A stretch of DNA of 63,069 bases from Flavobacterium sp. Lineage in GTDB: Bacteria > Bacteroidota > Bacteroidia > Flavobacteriales > Flavobacteriaceae. The DNA lies in NCBI RefSeq assembly GCF_027482425.1, contig NZ_JAIXWA010000058.1, positions 1 through 63,069 on the forward strand, read 5' to 3'. The notes below the pieces were generated by a model that worked only from the letters and a program-made list of their open reading frames with translations, was not told where the DNA came from and did no database searches. Numbering within the stretch: the stretch's first letter is position 1; each line of letters begins with the position of its first letter. Positions 51,550 through 60,278 of the stretch are shown piece after piece. Made by a program: the position numbers and the translations under genes.

Positions 51550-53943
51550 CTATTTCTTAAAAAAGCGGAGTATCTTATCCGTGAGGGTGAGTTTCTTTTC
51601 TTCTACACCATAACCGTAACCATAGCCGTAGCCATAGCCGTAACCATAGCCATAGCCGTAGCCGTAGGAACGTTGAATATCGGTATCATTCAACACCATA
51701 GCCATATTGGGCAACTTGTGATCCTTGTAAAGCGTTTCCACAAAGCGCAACATACGTTTATCCAAATAATTGGCACGCATCACATAGATAAAGGCATCAG
51801 CATTGTGCGAAATCAAGAAAGTATCCGTAACCACACTCACGGGAGCGGTATCTACAATGATATAATCAAACTCCGTTTTCAACTCATCAAAAAGGCGATT
51901 GATTTTATCATTCATCAAAAGTTCTACGGGATTGGGGGGAATGACGCCGGAGGGTAGTGCATAGAAATTTTCATACCCTTTCACTTTAATGATATAATCT
52001 TGAATAGATTCACCCGTTTTGGACAAGAAATTAGTTAGTCCTTTGGCGGGAAGATTGATATACGTATCCAATTTTGGATTTCGAATATCCAATCCAATAA
52101 TCAAGACTTTCTTCCCAGAAAGCGCAATGGTGGTCGCTAAGTTTACAGCAATAAACGTCTTCCCTTCTTTGGGTATAGATGACGTGACAAAAATCGTTTT
52201 GCAACGTCCTTGTTGCACATCAGAAAGAACAAACTCTAAATTGGTACGAATCATACGAACCGCCTCTGCCGAACTGGAGCGGCTGTTGGAGTCGATAAGT
52301 TCTTCACTGTTATCCGAACGTGGAATATCGCCCAAGTAGGGAACAGACACTTTTCCTTCCACGTCCATGCGACTTTTAATCTTGGTATCTAACGCAAAAA
52401 GTAAGGTCAAAAATCCGATGGGCAATGCCAAACCTAACACAAAAGCAATCAAATACACTAGAGAAGCTTTGATGGATATCGGTCCTGTTAGATAGGCGGC
52501 ATCAATAATTTTGGCTTTAGGGGAAGTGACTGCTAAGGATATTTCTGTTTCCTCTCGTTTTTGTAATAAGTATAAATAAAGTGTTTCCTTAATTTTTTGT
52601 TGCCGTGCGATTTCATTATAAAAACGCTCATTGGTAGGTACATTATACACCTTTCCTTCATAAAGCGCTCGTTGGTTTAATAAATCGTTCTTTTTGATAC
52701 GCAAGTCCCGTTGATGGCTGATAATACTGCTGATAACACTTTGTTTTACGTCCTCCAATTCACGCTCAATTTGTTTAACGCGAGGGTTATTTTCCGTACC
52801 ACTGATTAAAAAAGTTTTTCGACTTAATTCTGATTCATTGTACTTATTAATGAAAGATACTATGGAAGGAGAAGCCGTAACCACATTGGTTGGAATCAAC
52901 ATTCCTTTTTTCATTTTGCGAACTTCTTCCAACAAGAAGTCGCTGACTTTTAATTCTGTTTCAATTGCTAATACCGATTTATTGTATTCCGTTTTAGAGG
53001 TCAAGCTCAACCCTGCATCGGCCTCTAGGGAAGTTAAACCGCGTTGCTTTTTAAACACCTCTGCTTCGCCTTCAACGCCTCCTAATTCTTTGGTAATGAT
53101 TTCCAATCGTCTATTGATGAATTCTTTGGTAAACTCCGCCACTTGGTTCCGATCACGAACCGCATCTTCATTGAACTGTTCAATGAGTCCGTTCAAATAA
53201 TCCAACCCACGTTCCTGGGTTAAGTCAGTAAAACTTAAATTGACGATGTTTGTTTTTTCTTGGTTCAAGACGCCTAAGCTAGCACGAAGCGCATTGGCTT
53301 TTGCCTCTACCGAACTTTTGACGATAAGAATGTCAGACATCGGCTTGTTGACAGGGAAAGATTTGATTTGAATAAAAAAAGTTCCAACAGGCGAAGGAAT
53401 TAACTGTCCAAAACGGTACCGTTGTGACTGTGATAAATCAGGTTGGGAAAGTTCAAAAGACTTAGAATCAAGTACACGGACACGCCAAGATATAGCGCGA
53501 GAATCATACGATTCATTCTTCTTGACAAAGACCATTTTAATGGGAGAATCCCGGTACAATTCTTTGGCAACCACCCGCCCTTCGCTGAAATAACTAAGAT
53601 CAAGATCTAGTTTTTTTACGACATTTTGAGAAATGCCTCGCGATTTTAAAATAGCGATTTCATTTTCGATATTGTTTTTTCCCGCAAAGATGTTTAGGTC
53701 GCTAAAAGCAGAAAACTCACTCGTACCTCCTTTTTTTTCATCTTTGATAAGAATAGACGCATTAACACCATAGTAAACCTCTTTATAACGCAAAAAGAGA
53801 TAGGCTAACGCCGAAAAGATAATCACTGATAACACAAACCACTTCCAATAAATAAGATATCGAAAGAGAATGTCTTTAATATTAAATTCGTCCGATTTTG
53901 TTTCGGTTGGGGTTGTCGTATTTTGTAATAGGGGTTGGTGCAT
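51550..53943 (-). CDS. wzc: Wzc-type polysaccharide co-polymerase and tyrosine autokinase
   Basis: 797 aa. The first membrane helix is at about 32-52, then Wzz-type and coiled-coil periplasmic regions (about 55-490), the second membrane helix at about 500-525, and a BY-kinase domain from about 560. Walker A T-S-S-I-P-K-E-G-K-T and Walker A' V-L-I-I-G-L-D-I-R-N-P-K are clear; Walker B is Y-I-I-V-D-T-A-P. The C-terminal tyrosine cluster is ten Tyr-Gly pairs (51607-51666) instead of scattered tyrosines. It controls chain length or export with Wza and is reset by the CpsB-like phosphatase next door. Wza is 7 bases upstream. Confidence 0.95.
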   Translation of the reverse strand: MHQPLLQNTTTPTETKSDEFNIKDILFRYLIYWKWFVLSVIIFSALAYLFLRYKEVYYGVNASILIKDEKKGGTSEFSAFSDLNIFAGKNNIENEIAILKSRGISQNVVKKLDLDLSYFSEGRVVAKELYRDSPIKMVFVKKNESYDSRAISWRVRVLDSKSFELSQPDLSQSQRYRFGQLIPSPVGTFFIQIKSFPVNKPMSDILIVKSSVEAKANALRASLGVLNQEKTNIVNLSFTDLTQERGLDYLNGLIEQFNEDAVRDRNQVAEFTKEFINRRLEIITKELGGVEGEAEVFKKQRGLTSLEADAGLSLTSKTEYNKSVLAIETELKVSDFLLEEVRKMKKGMLIPTNVVTASPSIVSFINKYNESELSRKTFLISGTENNPRVKQIERELEDVKQSVISSIISHQRDLRIKKNDLLNQRALYEGKVYNVPTNERFYNEIARQQKIKETLYLYLLQKREETEISLAVTSPKAKIIDAAYLTGPISIKASLVYLIAFVLGLALPIGFLTLLFALDTKIKSRMDVEGKVSVPYLGDIPRSDNSEELIDSNSRSSSAEAVRMIRTNLEFVLSDVQQGRCKTIFVTSSIPKEGKTFIAVNLATTIALSGKKVLIIGLDIRNPKLDTYINLPAKGLTNFLSKTGESIQDYIIKVKGYENFYALPSGVIPPNPVELLMNDKINRLFDELKTEFDYIIVDTAPVSVVTDTFLISHNADAFIYVMRANYLDKRMLRFVETLYKDHKLPNMAMVLNDTDIQRSYGYGYGYGYGYGYGYGYGYGVEEKKLTLTDKILRFFKK
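51607..51666 (-). repeat. Ten-unit Tyr-Gly coding repeat in wzc
   Basis: Ten TA(C/T)-GG(C/T) units in frame on the minus strand. Third positions are mixed (TAC and TAT, GGC and GGT), so the unit is six bases with synonymous variation, which argues for selection on the protein rather than a fresh slippage expansion. Confidence 0.95.
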
Positions 53944-53950
53944 AGTTCAA

Positions 53951-54712
53951 TTATCGAGTAAGTAACAAAACCATTGTAGTTAAAAAACTTATGGATGAAA
54001 CAATAATAGGTAAGTTGGGTAATGCTGTAGCATCAATTTTGGCTTTACGCTCACGCACATACACCACATCATTTTGATCCATATAGAAATACGGGGAATT
54101 CACTAAATCGGATTTGGTCAAATCAATGGTGTTAAACGATTTCACGCCTTGATAATCGCGAATAACCATCACCTCTTGACGACGCCCATAAGGGGATACA
54201 TCACCCGATGCTGCAATCACATCCAATATCGTAACCCGATTGGTAGTAAAGGATTTCACCCCAGGACTTGCTACTGCGCCTAAAACAGTGACTTTAAAAT
54301 TAAGAATACGAATATTGATGATCGGATCAACCAAATAGGCTTTTAGTTTATCGGTCAACATTAAGCGCAATTGTTCAATAGTGTATCCCGCCACTGATAA
54401 TTTCCCTAGAGTAGGAAAATCAATGGTACCTTCACTATCCACTAAATATCCCATATTTGGATTATTCCCTAAATTACCCCCTCCCATATTTCCGTTAGCG
54501 CCTATATCAATGTTAAATGGCTCTGAAAGTTCGCGTTGATAAGTAAACACTTGTATAGAAATTCGATCATCTTTCTGAATAATAGGCTCATAATTGGCAG
54601 CCGCATTGCTCATATTGTAATCGCCTTGTAAATAGTAATACTTTTTCTTAGAGACACACGACACTTGGGTAAGAGCCAAAAGCAATAAAAAAATAAAGGA
54701 AATTTTCTTCAT
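53951..54712 (-). CDS. wza: Wza-type outer-membrane polysaccharide export lipoprotein
   Basis: 253 aa from ATG 54712. Signal with lipobox L-T-Q-V-S-C (cysteine near residue 18). Poly-export domain near 40-140 (D-R-I-S-I-Q-V and V-D-S-E-G-T-I-D-F-P-T-L-G) followed by one SLBB domain near 145-200. A final hydrophobic helix near 228-250 could be the outer-membrane helix. It forms the outer-membrane channel used with Wzc. A -7 box lies 19 bases upstream. Confidence 0.93.
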   Translation of the reverse strand: MKKISFIFLLLLALTQVSCVSKKKYYYLQGDYNMSNAAANYEPIIQKDDRISIQVFTYQRELSEPFNIDIGANGNMGGGNLGNNPNMGYLVDSEGTIDFPTLGKLSVAGYTIEQLRLMLTDKLKAYLVDPIINIRILNFKVTVLGAVASPGVKSFTTNRVTILDVIAASGDVSPYGRRQEVMVIRDYQGVKSFNTIDLTKSDLVNSPYFYMDQNDVVYVRERKAKIDATALPNLPIIVSSISFLTTMVLLLTR

Positions 54713-54730
54713 AGTATTCGTTATGAGGTG

Positions 54731-54738
54731 CAAATATA
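54731..54738 (-). promoter_or_regulatory. -7 box of the wza-wzc unit
   Basis: Perfect TATATTTG on the minus strand, 19 bases before ATG 54712. Confidence 0.55.
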
Positions 54739-54767
54739 GGGATTATTCCCAAAGCTAGTGGTTTGGA

Positions 54768-56735
54768 TTAACTATCCAATTTTTCGTACACCGAGTTCAA
54801 ACTTTTAAAATCGGGAACCAACGCTTTCATTTGAGATACCGTGGCTTCATAAGCGCCTGTTCGAGCGATAGTAATCAGAGTTTCTACCTGTTGACTTACC
54901 TCCTCAAAATCGGCACTAGTTTCCATGGCAATCATAATTTTTTCGTGATGGGTAGGCAAGTTTTTGGCCGAATCATTCAACAATTCTTCATACAACTTCT
55001 CGCCAGGACGTAATCCTACTATCTTAATGGCAATATCTTTTTCAGGAACAAAACCTGCCAAACGAATCATTTTTCGAGCCAAATCAATAATCTTAACGGG
55101 TTTCCCCATATCAAAAATGAAAATCTCTCCTCCTTTACCCATAGATCCTGCTTCCAAAACCAATTGGCAAGCTTCGGGAATAGTCATAAAATACCGAATG
55201 ATCTCAGGATGGGTAATCGTAATGGGACCACCTTCTTGTATCTGTTTCGTAAAAAGAGGCACTACGGAACCATTGGAGCCTAATACATTCCCAAATCGAG
55301 TGGTAATAAATCGCGTAAATCGATCGCTGTTCTGAAGTTGGTGCTTAAAATGCTTGGCCTGGACATACATTTCTGCAATGCGTTTACTGGCTCCCATGAC
55401 ACTACTGGGATTCACGGCTTTGTCGGTGGAAACCATCACAAAACGATCGACATGATATTGGTTGGACAAATCCGCTACATTGCGCGTACCCAAAACATTA
55501 GTAAATACGGCTTGCGCAGGATTGATTTCCATCAAAGGAACATGTTTATAGGCCGCAGCATGATACACTACATCGGGAAGATAAGCTTTAAAAACCGTTT
55601 CCATAAAAGCATAATCCCTCACATCGCCCACTACATCAATCAATTCAACTGCTGAATCTTTTCCCGATATTTCTAAAGAAAGGGAATGCAACGGTGTTTC
55701 GGCTTGGTCCAATAGAATAATACGCTTGGGTTGGAATAAAAGCACTTGACGTACAATCTCGCTCCCAATGGAACCGGCAGCACCCGTCACTAATATTGTT
55801 TTATCTTTTAAATACTCCGAAATCAATTGGGTATCCAACGTAATCGGTTTACGCTCCAATAAATCGTGAATTTCAAAATTCTTAATTTTCTTGGAAATTT
55901 CTTTTTGATCGTCCCAATCAGCAACAACGGGCAAGGTATAGACCTTAAATCCATACTCAATACATTCGTCCACTATAATCGAACGCTCTTCTTTGGTCAA
56001 CGATCGATCGGCAATGATCAATGCTTCTACTCCTTTGGAACGCAGCAATACGGGGACACTTTTGCGAATTTGAAAAATGGGCAGATTCAAAATTCGCTTC
56101 GTAAAATTCTGATTGTCTTTATCGATAAACCCATACAACTTAAATCGACCTGGGCGCTCCGAAAATAAGGCGTTGGCTACCGCAATGGCATTGGCATCCG
56201 ACCCGTAAATAATGGCTGAAATACGATGCTCGTCGGTCGTAGAAGTAAACATACGATCGAAAATTTGCTTCACTACCAAACGATAAAAAAACAAAAAACT
56301 GAACGACAATACCGCATTGATAAAAGCTCCTGTCGTTAAATATACTTTGGAGTTAGTAAATACAATAACAATAAAATTGAAAACCAAAATCGCAATGAAG
56401 GTTGACAATTGCGAAAAGAATAATTTTAAGGCATCAATTAACGAAGAGTGTCGAATAATCCCTGAATAGGTGCGGTATAACCAAAAGAAAAATACATTGA
56501 TGAGGAGATAAAACACCAATGCAAAAGAGAGTGAATTGTCGGGAACATACGACAAACGGAGCCCTTTGAATAAAAAATAGGTGATGATACTGGAGAGTGA
56601 AACAATACACACATCCAGTAACAAAATGAGCCATCGCGGCAAATACCCGAGGTTACGAAAAGTAAATGACGTATTTACGTCCGCAAAAGCTCTTCGAAAT
56701 AGGGCAAAATAATTATATCTATCCTTATCCTCCAA
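54768..56735 (-). CDS. Nucleotide-sugar 4,6-dehydratase, CapD/PglF/WbpM type
   Basis: 655 aa. Four N-terminal membrane helices (about 30-150), a first nucleotide-binding domain (about 160-280), and an SDR domain from about 315 with V-T-G-A-A-G-S-I-G-S-E-I. The catalytic tyrosine of short SDRs is replaced: V-S-T-D-K-A-V-N-P-S-S-V-M-G-A-S-K-R-I-A-E has M and K at the site, as in PglF and WbpM. It makes the UDP-4-keto-6-deoxy sugar used by the next gene. The start is a TTG at 56735; no ATG is close. A weak TAACTTTA box lies at 56755-56762. Confidence 0.92.
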   Translation of the reverse strand: MEDKDRYNYFALFRRAFADVNTSFTFRNLGYLPRWLILLLDVCIVSLSSIITYFLFKGLRLSYVPDNSLSFALVFYLLINVFFFWLYRTYSGIIRHSSLIDALKLFFSQLSTFIAILVFNFIVIVFTNSKVYLTTGAFINAVLSFSFLFFYRLVVKQIFDRMFTSTTDEHRISAIIYGSDANAIAVANALFSERPGRFKLYGFIDKDNQNFTKRILNLPIFQIRKSVPVLLRSKGVEALIIADRSLTKEERSIIVDECIEYGFKVYTLPVVADWDDQKEISKKIKNFEIHDLLERKPITLDTQLISEYLKDKTILVTGAAGSIGSEIVRQVLLFQPKRIILLDQAETPLHSLSLEISGKDSAVELIDVVGDVRDYAFMETVFKAYLPDVVYHAAAYKHVPLMEINPAQAVFTNVLGTRNVADLSNQYHVDRFVMVSTDKAVNPSSVMGASKRIAEMYVQAKHFKHQLQNSDRFTRFITTRFGNVLGSNGSVVPLFTKQIQEGGPITITHPEIIRYFMTIPEACQLVLEAGSMGKGGEIFIFDMGKPVKIIDLARKMIRLAGFVPEKDIAIKIVGLRPGEKLYEELLNDSAKNLPTHHEKIMIAMETSADFEEVSQQVETLITIARTGAYEATVSQMKALVPDFKSLNSVYEKLDS

Positions 56736-56786
56736 TCCAACCTAATAATTGACGTAAAGTTAGGGAATTTTAATTCTTAAAAAAAA

Positions 56787-57920
56787 CTAAAAAGAATTTA
56801 TTACACGGGCTATCCGTTCGCAATCGTTATCGGTTAGATTTGATCCTGAAGGCAAACATAATCCGTTGTCAAATAACTGTTCTGCAACGGTTCCTCCATA
56901 GTATGGAGCCGAAGCAAATACAGGTTGTAAATGCATGGGTTTCCACAAAGGGCGACTTTCAATATTGGCTGCCTCCAAGCTCAAACGCAAATCTTCACGA
57001 TTTTTACCTTGGCATTGCGAGGGATCGACAAGGATAGCAGACAACCAAAAATTACAAAAATAGTCGGAACTCGGCTCTTGAAAAACCCGAACGCCCTCAT
57101 GGGATTGAAATAAATCGCTATAAAAATCATGCATCTTACGGCGTAAACCAATATGATTGTCCAATACCTCCATCTGTCCCCGACCAATGCCCGCACAAAT
57201 ATTACTCAAGCGGTAATTATATCCAATATGACTATGTTGATAATGTGGGGCGGCATCGCGGGCTTGTGTCGCTAAAAATACAGCATGGTCTTTTTGTTCG
57301 GTAGTACGACAAACCAAAGCTCCACCGCCAGATGTTGTGATGATTTTATTACCATTAAACGACAACACGCCAAAATTCCCGAACGTTCCACAAAACTGAC
57401 CCTTATAGTGACTACCCAGCGCCTCAGCACTATCCTCAATCAACGGAATATCATAGGTGCGCGCCAATGCCACCACAGCATCTACTTGAAAGGGCATCCC
57501 ATACAAGTGTACCGCTATAATCGCTTTGGGTTTTTTCCCTTTCGCCATTCGATCTTTGATGGCTTCTTCCAACGCTTGGGGACAAATATTCCACGTTTCA
57601 GGTTCAGAATCTACAAAAACTGGAGTTGCCCCCAAATATACAATCGGATTTGCCGAAGCTGAAAACGTCATCGACTGGCAAATCACCTCATCTCCTGCTA
57701 TCACTCCCGCCATAATCAACGCCAAATGCAAGGCGGCTGTGCCCGAACTCAATGCGGCTACTGGATAGTGTCCACCCAAATACTGCTCTAAATCCAATTC
57801 AAAACCACTCACATTAGGGCCTAACGGTGCCACCCAATTGGAATCAAAGGCCTCTTGAACATATTTTTGCTCTGTACCGCCCATATGAGGCGAAGACAGC
57901 CATATTTTAGAATTATTCAT
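56787..57920 (-). CDS. DegT/DnrJ/EryC1/StrS aminotransferase (PglE-like)
   Basis: 377 aa PLP enzyme. P-H-M-G-G-T-E-Q-K-Y-V near 11-21, E-D-S-A-E-A-L-G-S near 160, and the PLP lysine in S-F-N-G-N-K-I-I-T near 188-196. It aminates the 4-keto sugar made by the dehydratase. Acetylation by the next gene would give UDP-diacetylbacillosamine. Order and direction match the pgl arrangement. Eight-base overlap with the acetyltransferase gene. Confidence 0.92.
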   Translation of the reverse strand: MNNSKIWLSSPHMGGTEQKYVQEAFDSNWVAPLGPNVSGFELDLEQYLGGHYPVAALSSGTAALHLALIMAGVIAGDEVICQSMTFSASANPIVYLGATPVFVDSEPETWNICPQALEEAIKDRMAKGKKPKAIIAVHLYGMPFQVDAVVALARTYDIPLIEDSAEALGSHYKGQFCGTFGNFGVLSFNGNKIITTSGGGALVCRTTEQKDHAVFLATQARDAAPHYQHSHIGYNYRLSNICAGIGRGQMEVLDNHIGLRRKMHDFYSDLFQSHEGVRVFQEPSSDYFCNFWLSAILVDPSQCQGKNREDLRLSLEAANIESRPLWKPMHLQPVFASAPYYGGTVAEQLFDNGLCLPSGSNLTDNDCERIARVINSF

Positions 57921-58533
57921 ACGTATTGTTATATTTTATTATTTTTCCTGGATTACCAACGACCACAGCACCATCGGGTACATCGCGAATAATCACTGCC
58001 CCGGCCCCAATGGTACACCCTTTACCAATAGTCACCCCTTGAATCACACAGGCCCCAATCCCAACATGAGTCGCTGAACCAATGGTGACATTGCCCGCCA
58101 AAGAAACCCCTGGGGATATATGTACAAAGTCGCCCACCACACAATCATGGTCCAAGGTTGCCCCCGTATTGATAATGCTATGCACGCCCACACGGGCATC
58201 GGTATTGATGACCACACCAGCCATAACCACAGTGCCCTCCCCAAGAGTAGCATGAGGAGAAATAACTGCTTGGGGATGTATGGCCGTAATAAATGGACCT
58301 GCATACCGTTGCGCCAAAGCAGCTCGGATCGCATTATTCCCGATGGAAAACAGCATCATATAGTTTTCGTTCCAATCGATTTCCTTAGTAGGTACTACCG
58401 GTACACCGTGAATGTGGGAAAATTTAGGATTGTCGTCACAAATACAATTGACGACAACACCCTGGGCTTGGAGAATATCCAACACCACTTTGCCATGCCC
58501 ACTGGCCCCATATAAAAGTACTTTAGTTTCCAT
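57913..58533 (-). CDS. Sugar N-acetyltransferase, PglD/NeuD family
   Basis: 206 aa from ATG 58533. N-terminal nucleotide-sugar binding part (Y-G-A-S-G-H-G-K-V near 9-17), then left-handed beta-helix repeats from about 90 to 195. The catalytic histidine fits G-A-T-L-D-H-D-C-V near 128-134. It adds the acetyl group to the 4-amine of the sugar. The same family also serves nonulosonic acid synthesis, so it may act for the neu-type genes too. Confidence 0.9.
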   Translation of the reverse strand: METKVLLYGASGHGKVVLDILQAQGVVVNCICDDNPKFSHIHGVPVVPTKEIDWNENYMMLFSIGNNAIRAALAQRYAGPFITAIHPQAVISPHATLGEGTVVMAGVVINTDARVGVHSIINTGATLDHDCVVGDFVHISPGVSLAGNVTIGSATHVGIGACVIQGVTIGKGCTIGAGAVIIRDVPDGAVVVGNPGKIIKYNNTYE

Positions 58534-59134
58534 CAAACGGTTCTATTGAAGCGGAATCTGCCGCGTTGATTCCCTCACTAATGAGGACTTTTTTTACAGT
58601 CTTGAACAATATTTTGACATCCAAAAAAAAGGATATATGATCTACATACCAAACATCATAAGCAAATTTCTGGTCCCATGAGATTGCGTTACGTCCGTTG
58701 ACTTGCGCCCATCCGGTAATACCGGGCTTTACTTCATGCCGTCGGTTTTGAAATGCATCATACAAATGGAGATAGTGTGTGAGCAAAGGTCGTGGCCCCA
58801 CAAAACTCATGTCGCCTTTCAGTACATTCCACAATTGGGGCAACTCATCCAAGGAGGTTTTCCGAACCAAAGCGCCCACGCGAGTTAACCGATCCCCATC
58901 GGGCAATAACTTCCCCTCCGCATCTTTACGGTCGTTCATGGTTTTGAATTTGAAAATACGAAATATCTTTCCGTTTTTCCCGGGACGCTCCTGTATAAAA
59001 AAAGGTTTGCCCTGATTCACCCATACCAAACATAACGTTACTACAAGCAGTATAGGAAGAGCGATCAACAGGCCAAGAGTAGCAAGAAGTCGATCGAAAA
59101 ATGGTTTTATCAGAGATATGTAAACCTTACTCAT
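58523..59134 (-). CDS. Small sugar-phosphate transferase, PglC-like
   Basis: 203 aa from ATG 59134. One N-terminal reentrant hydrophobic segment (about 10-38), then [18 protein letters not shown] (the D-E dyad) and [13 protein letters not shown]. This is the minimal monotopic type that starts glycans with diacetylbacillosamine phosphate or a similar amino sugar. It differs from the polytopic enzyme at 20757. It follows the GT4 gene with an 8-base overlap. Confidence 0.92.
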   Translation of the reverse strand: MSKVYISLIKPFFDRLLATLGLLIALPILLVVTLCLVWVNQGKPFFIQERPGKNGKIFRIFKFKTMNDRKDAEGKLLPDGDRLTRVGALVRKTSLDELPQLWNVLKGDMSFVGPRPLLTHYLHLYDAFQNRRHEVKPGITGWAQVNGRNAISWDQKFAYDVWYVDHISFFLDVKILFKTVKKVLISEGINAADSASIEPFDGN

Positions 59135-60278
59135 AGTATTCAAAGGTACGATATTCTTCCAAAATAGCTTCCCAAATTACTTGCTGTTCGTAACGTTGCA
59201 TAATCAAACTGCGGGCATTCGCTTGCATTTGATTTCGTAAATCCACATCGGTCACCATAGTATACATGGCGTCAAACAAAGGTTGCACCGTTTTTACGGG
59301 AACAATCAAACCGTTGACCCCGTGTTCAATAATCTCGTTACAGCCATTGATATCGCTTACAATCGAAGGCAACGCCATCGCCCCCGCTTGAAGCACCACA
59401 TTCGGAAAACCCTCGCGATAACTAGGAAACACCAACGCATCAGCCAAGGCATAATAGGGACGGACATCGTTTTGATACCCTGTAGTAAAAATATGTGGAT
59501 GTTGCTCGATGACTTCCAAAGTGACCGCTTGCAACGGATCCAATTCGGACTCTAAGGGGCCTACCAACAACAACTGACAAGCAATCCCTTTTTCATGCAA
59601 AGCCTGAAACGCGGCAACCAACTCATGAATCCCTTTGTCGGCGACAAGGCGCCCCACAAAAATAAACACGAAAGCCGACGATAATCCAATCGTTTCCCGT
59701 AACTCGGCCAATGTTTCGAGAGAAAAATGATGTTTTGAAAAATGTGCTGTAGCAATCCCGTTGGAACTCCCAGCACCAATGATGTTCAATTTTTTAGCAG
59801 GCGCCAAGCGTTCTTGAATCATAATATGACACAATGCCTTGGAATTTGGATACACCTTAGTGGCACAAAACCCCGTCAATCGTTCTACTGCATTCAAAAT
59901 CAATCGCTTCATACCAGTAGCTTCCAACAAGGGCAATCCCGCCACCGTATGCAACCGATGAGGAACACCGGCCAAGCGAGCTGCCAACATACCCACCAAT
60001 CCTGCTTTGGGCGTATGGGTATGAACAATAAAGGGCTTTTCTTTTCGAAAGAAACGATACAATTGATACACCGCTTTCAAATCTTGAAAAGGCGTTATTT
60101 TTCGGGTCATCGTAACGGGATGGTAGCGCACCCCCTCCCGCTCGGCAACGCGCTTCAAATAAGATACCTCCGAAGACACAGCCACAACCTCATAATGTGA
60201 TGCCATAAAACGGAGCTGACCTTCCAAAAGCTTATCCAAAGATAGCGGTACCGTAGTAATACGAATGAGCTTTTTCAT
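59127..60278 (-). CDS. Glycosyltransferase family 4 (PglA-like)
   Basis: 383 aa. H-T-H-T-P-K-A-G-L-V-G near 85-95 and P-S-Y-R-E-G-F-P-N-V-V-L-Q-A-G-A near 293-308 are the PglA/WbnK-like acceptor and donor signatures. Probably adds the second sugar to the carrier-linked amino sugar. Starts with M-K-K-L-I-R-I-T-T-V-P. Position directly upstream of the PglC-like gene fits this. The exact donor is not deducible. Confidence 0.9.
   Translation of the reverse strand: MKKLIRITTVPLSLDKLLEGQLRFMASHYEVVAVSSEVSYLKRVAEREGVRYHPVTMTRKITPFQDLKAVYQLYRFFRKEKPFIVHTHTPKAGLVGMLAARLAGVPHRLHTVAGLPLLEATGMKRLILNAVERLTGFCATKVYPNSKALCHIMIQERLAPAKKLNIIGAGSSNGIATAHFSKHHFSLETLAELRETIGLSSAFVFIFVGRLVADKGIHELVAAFQALHEKGIACQLLLVGPLESELDPLQAVTLEVIEQHPHIFTTGYQNDVRPYYALADALVFPSYREGFPNVVLQAGAMALPSIVSDINGCNEIIEHGVNGLIVPVKTVQPLFDAMYTMVTDVDLRNQMQANARSLIMQRYEQQVIWEAILEEYRTFEYYE

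Noticed and set aside
51601..51670. Non-coding microsatellite
   Set aside because: The hexamer repeat is in frame within wzc, and its synonymous variation points to selection on the Tyr-Gly protein repeat.
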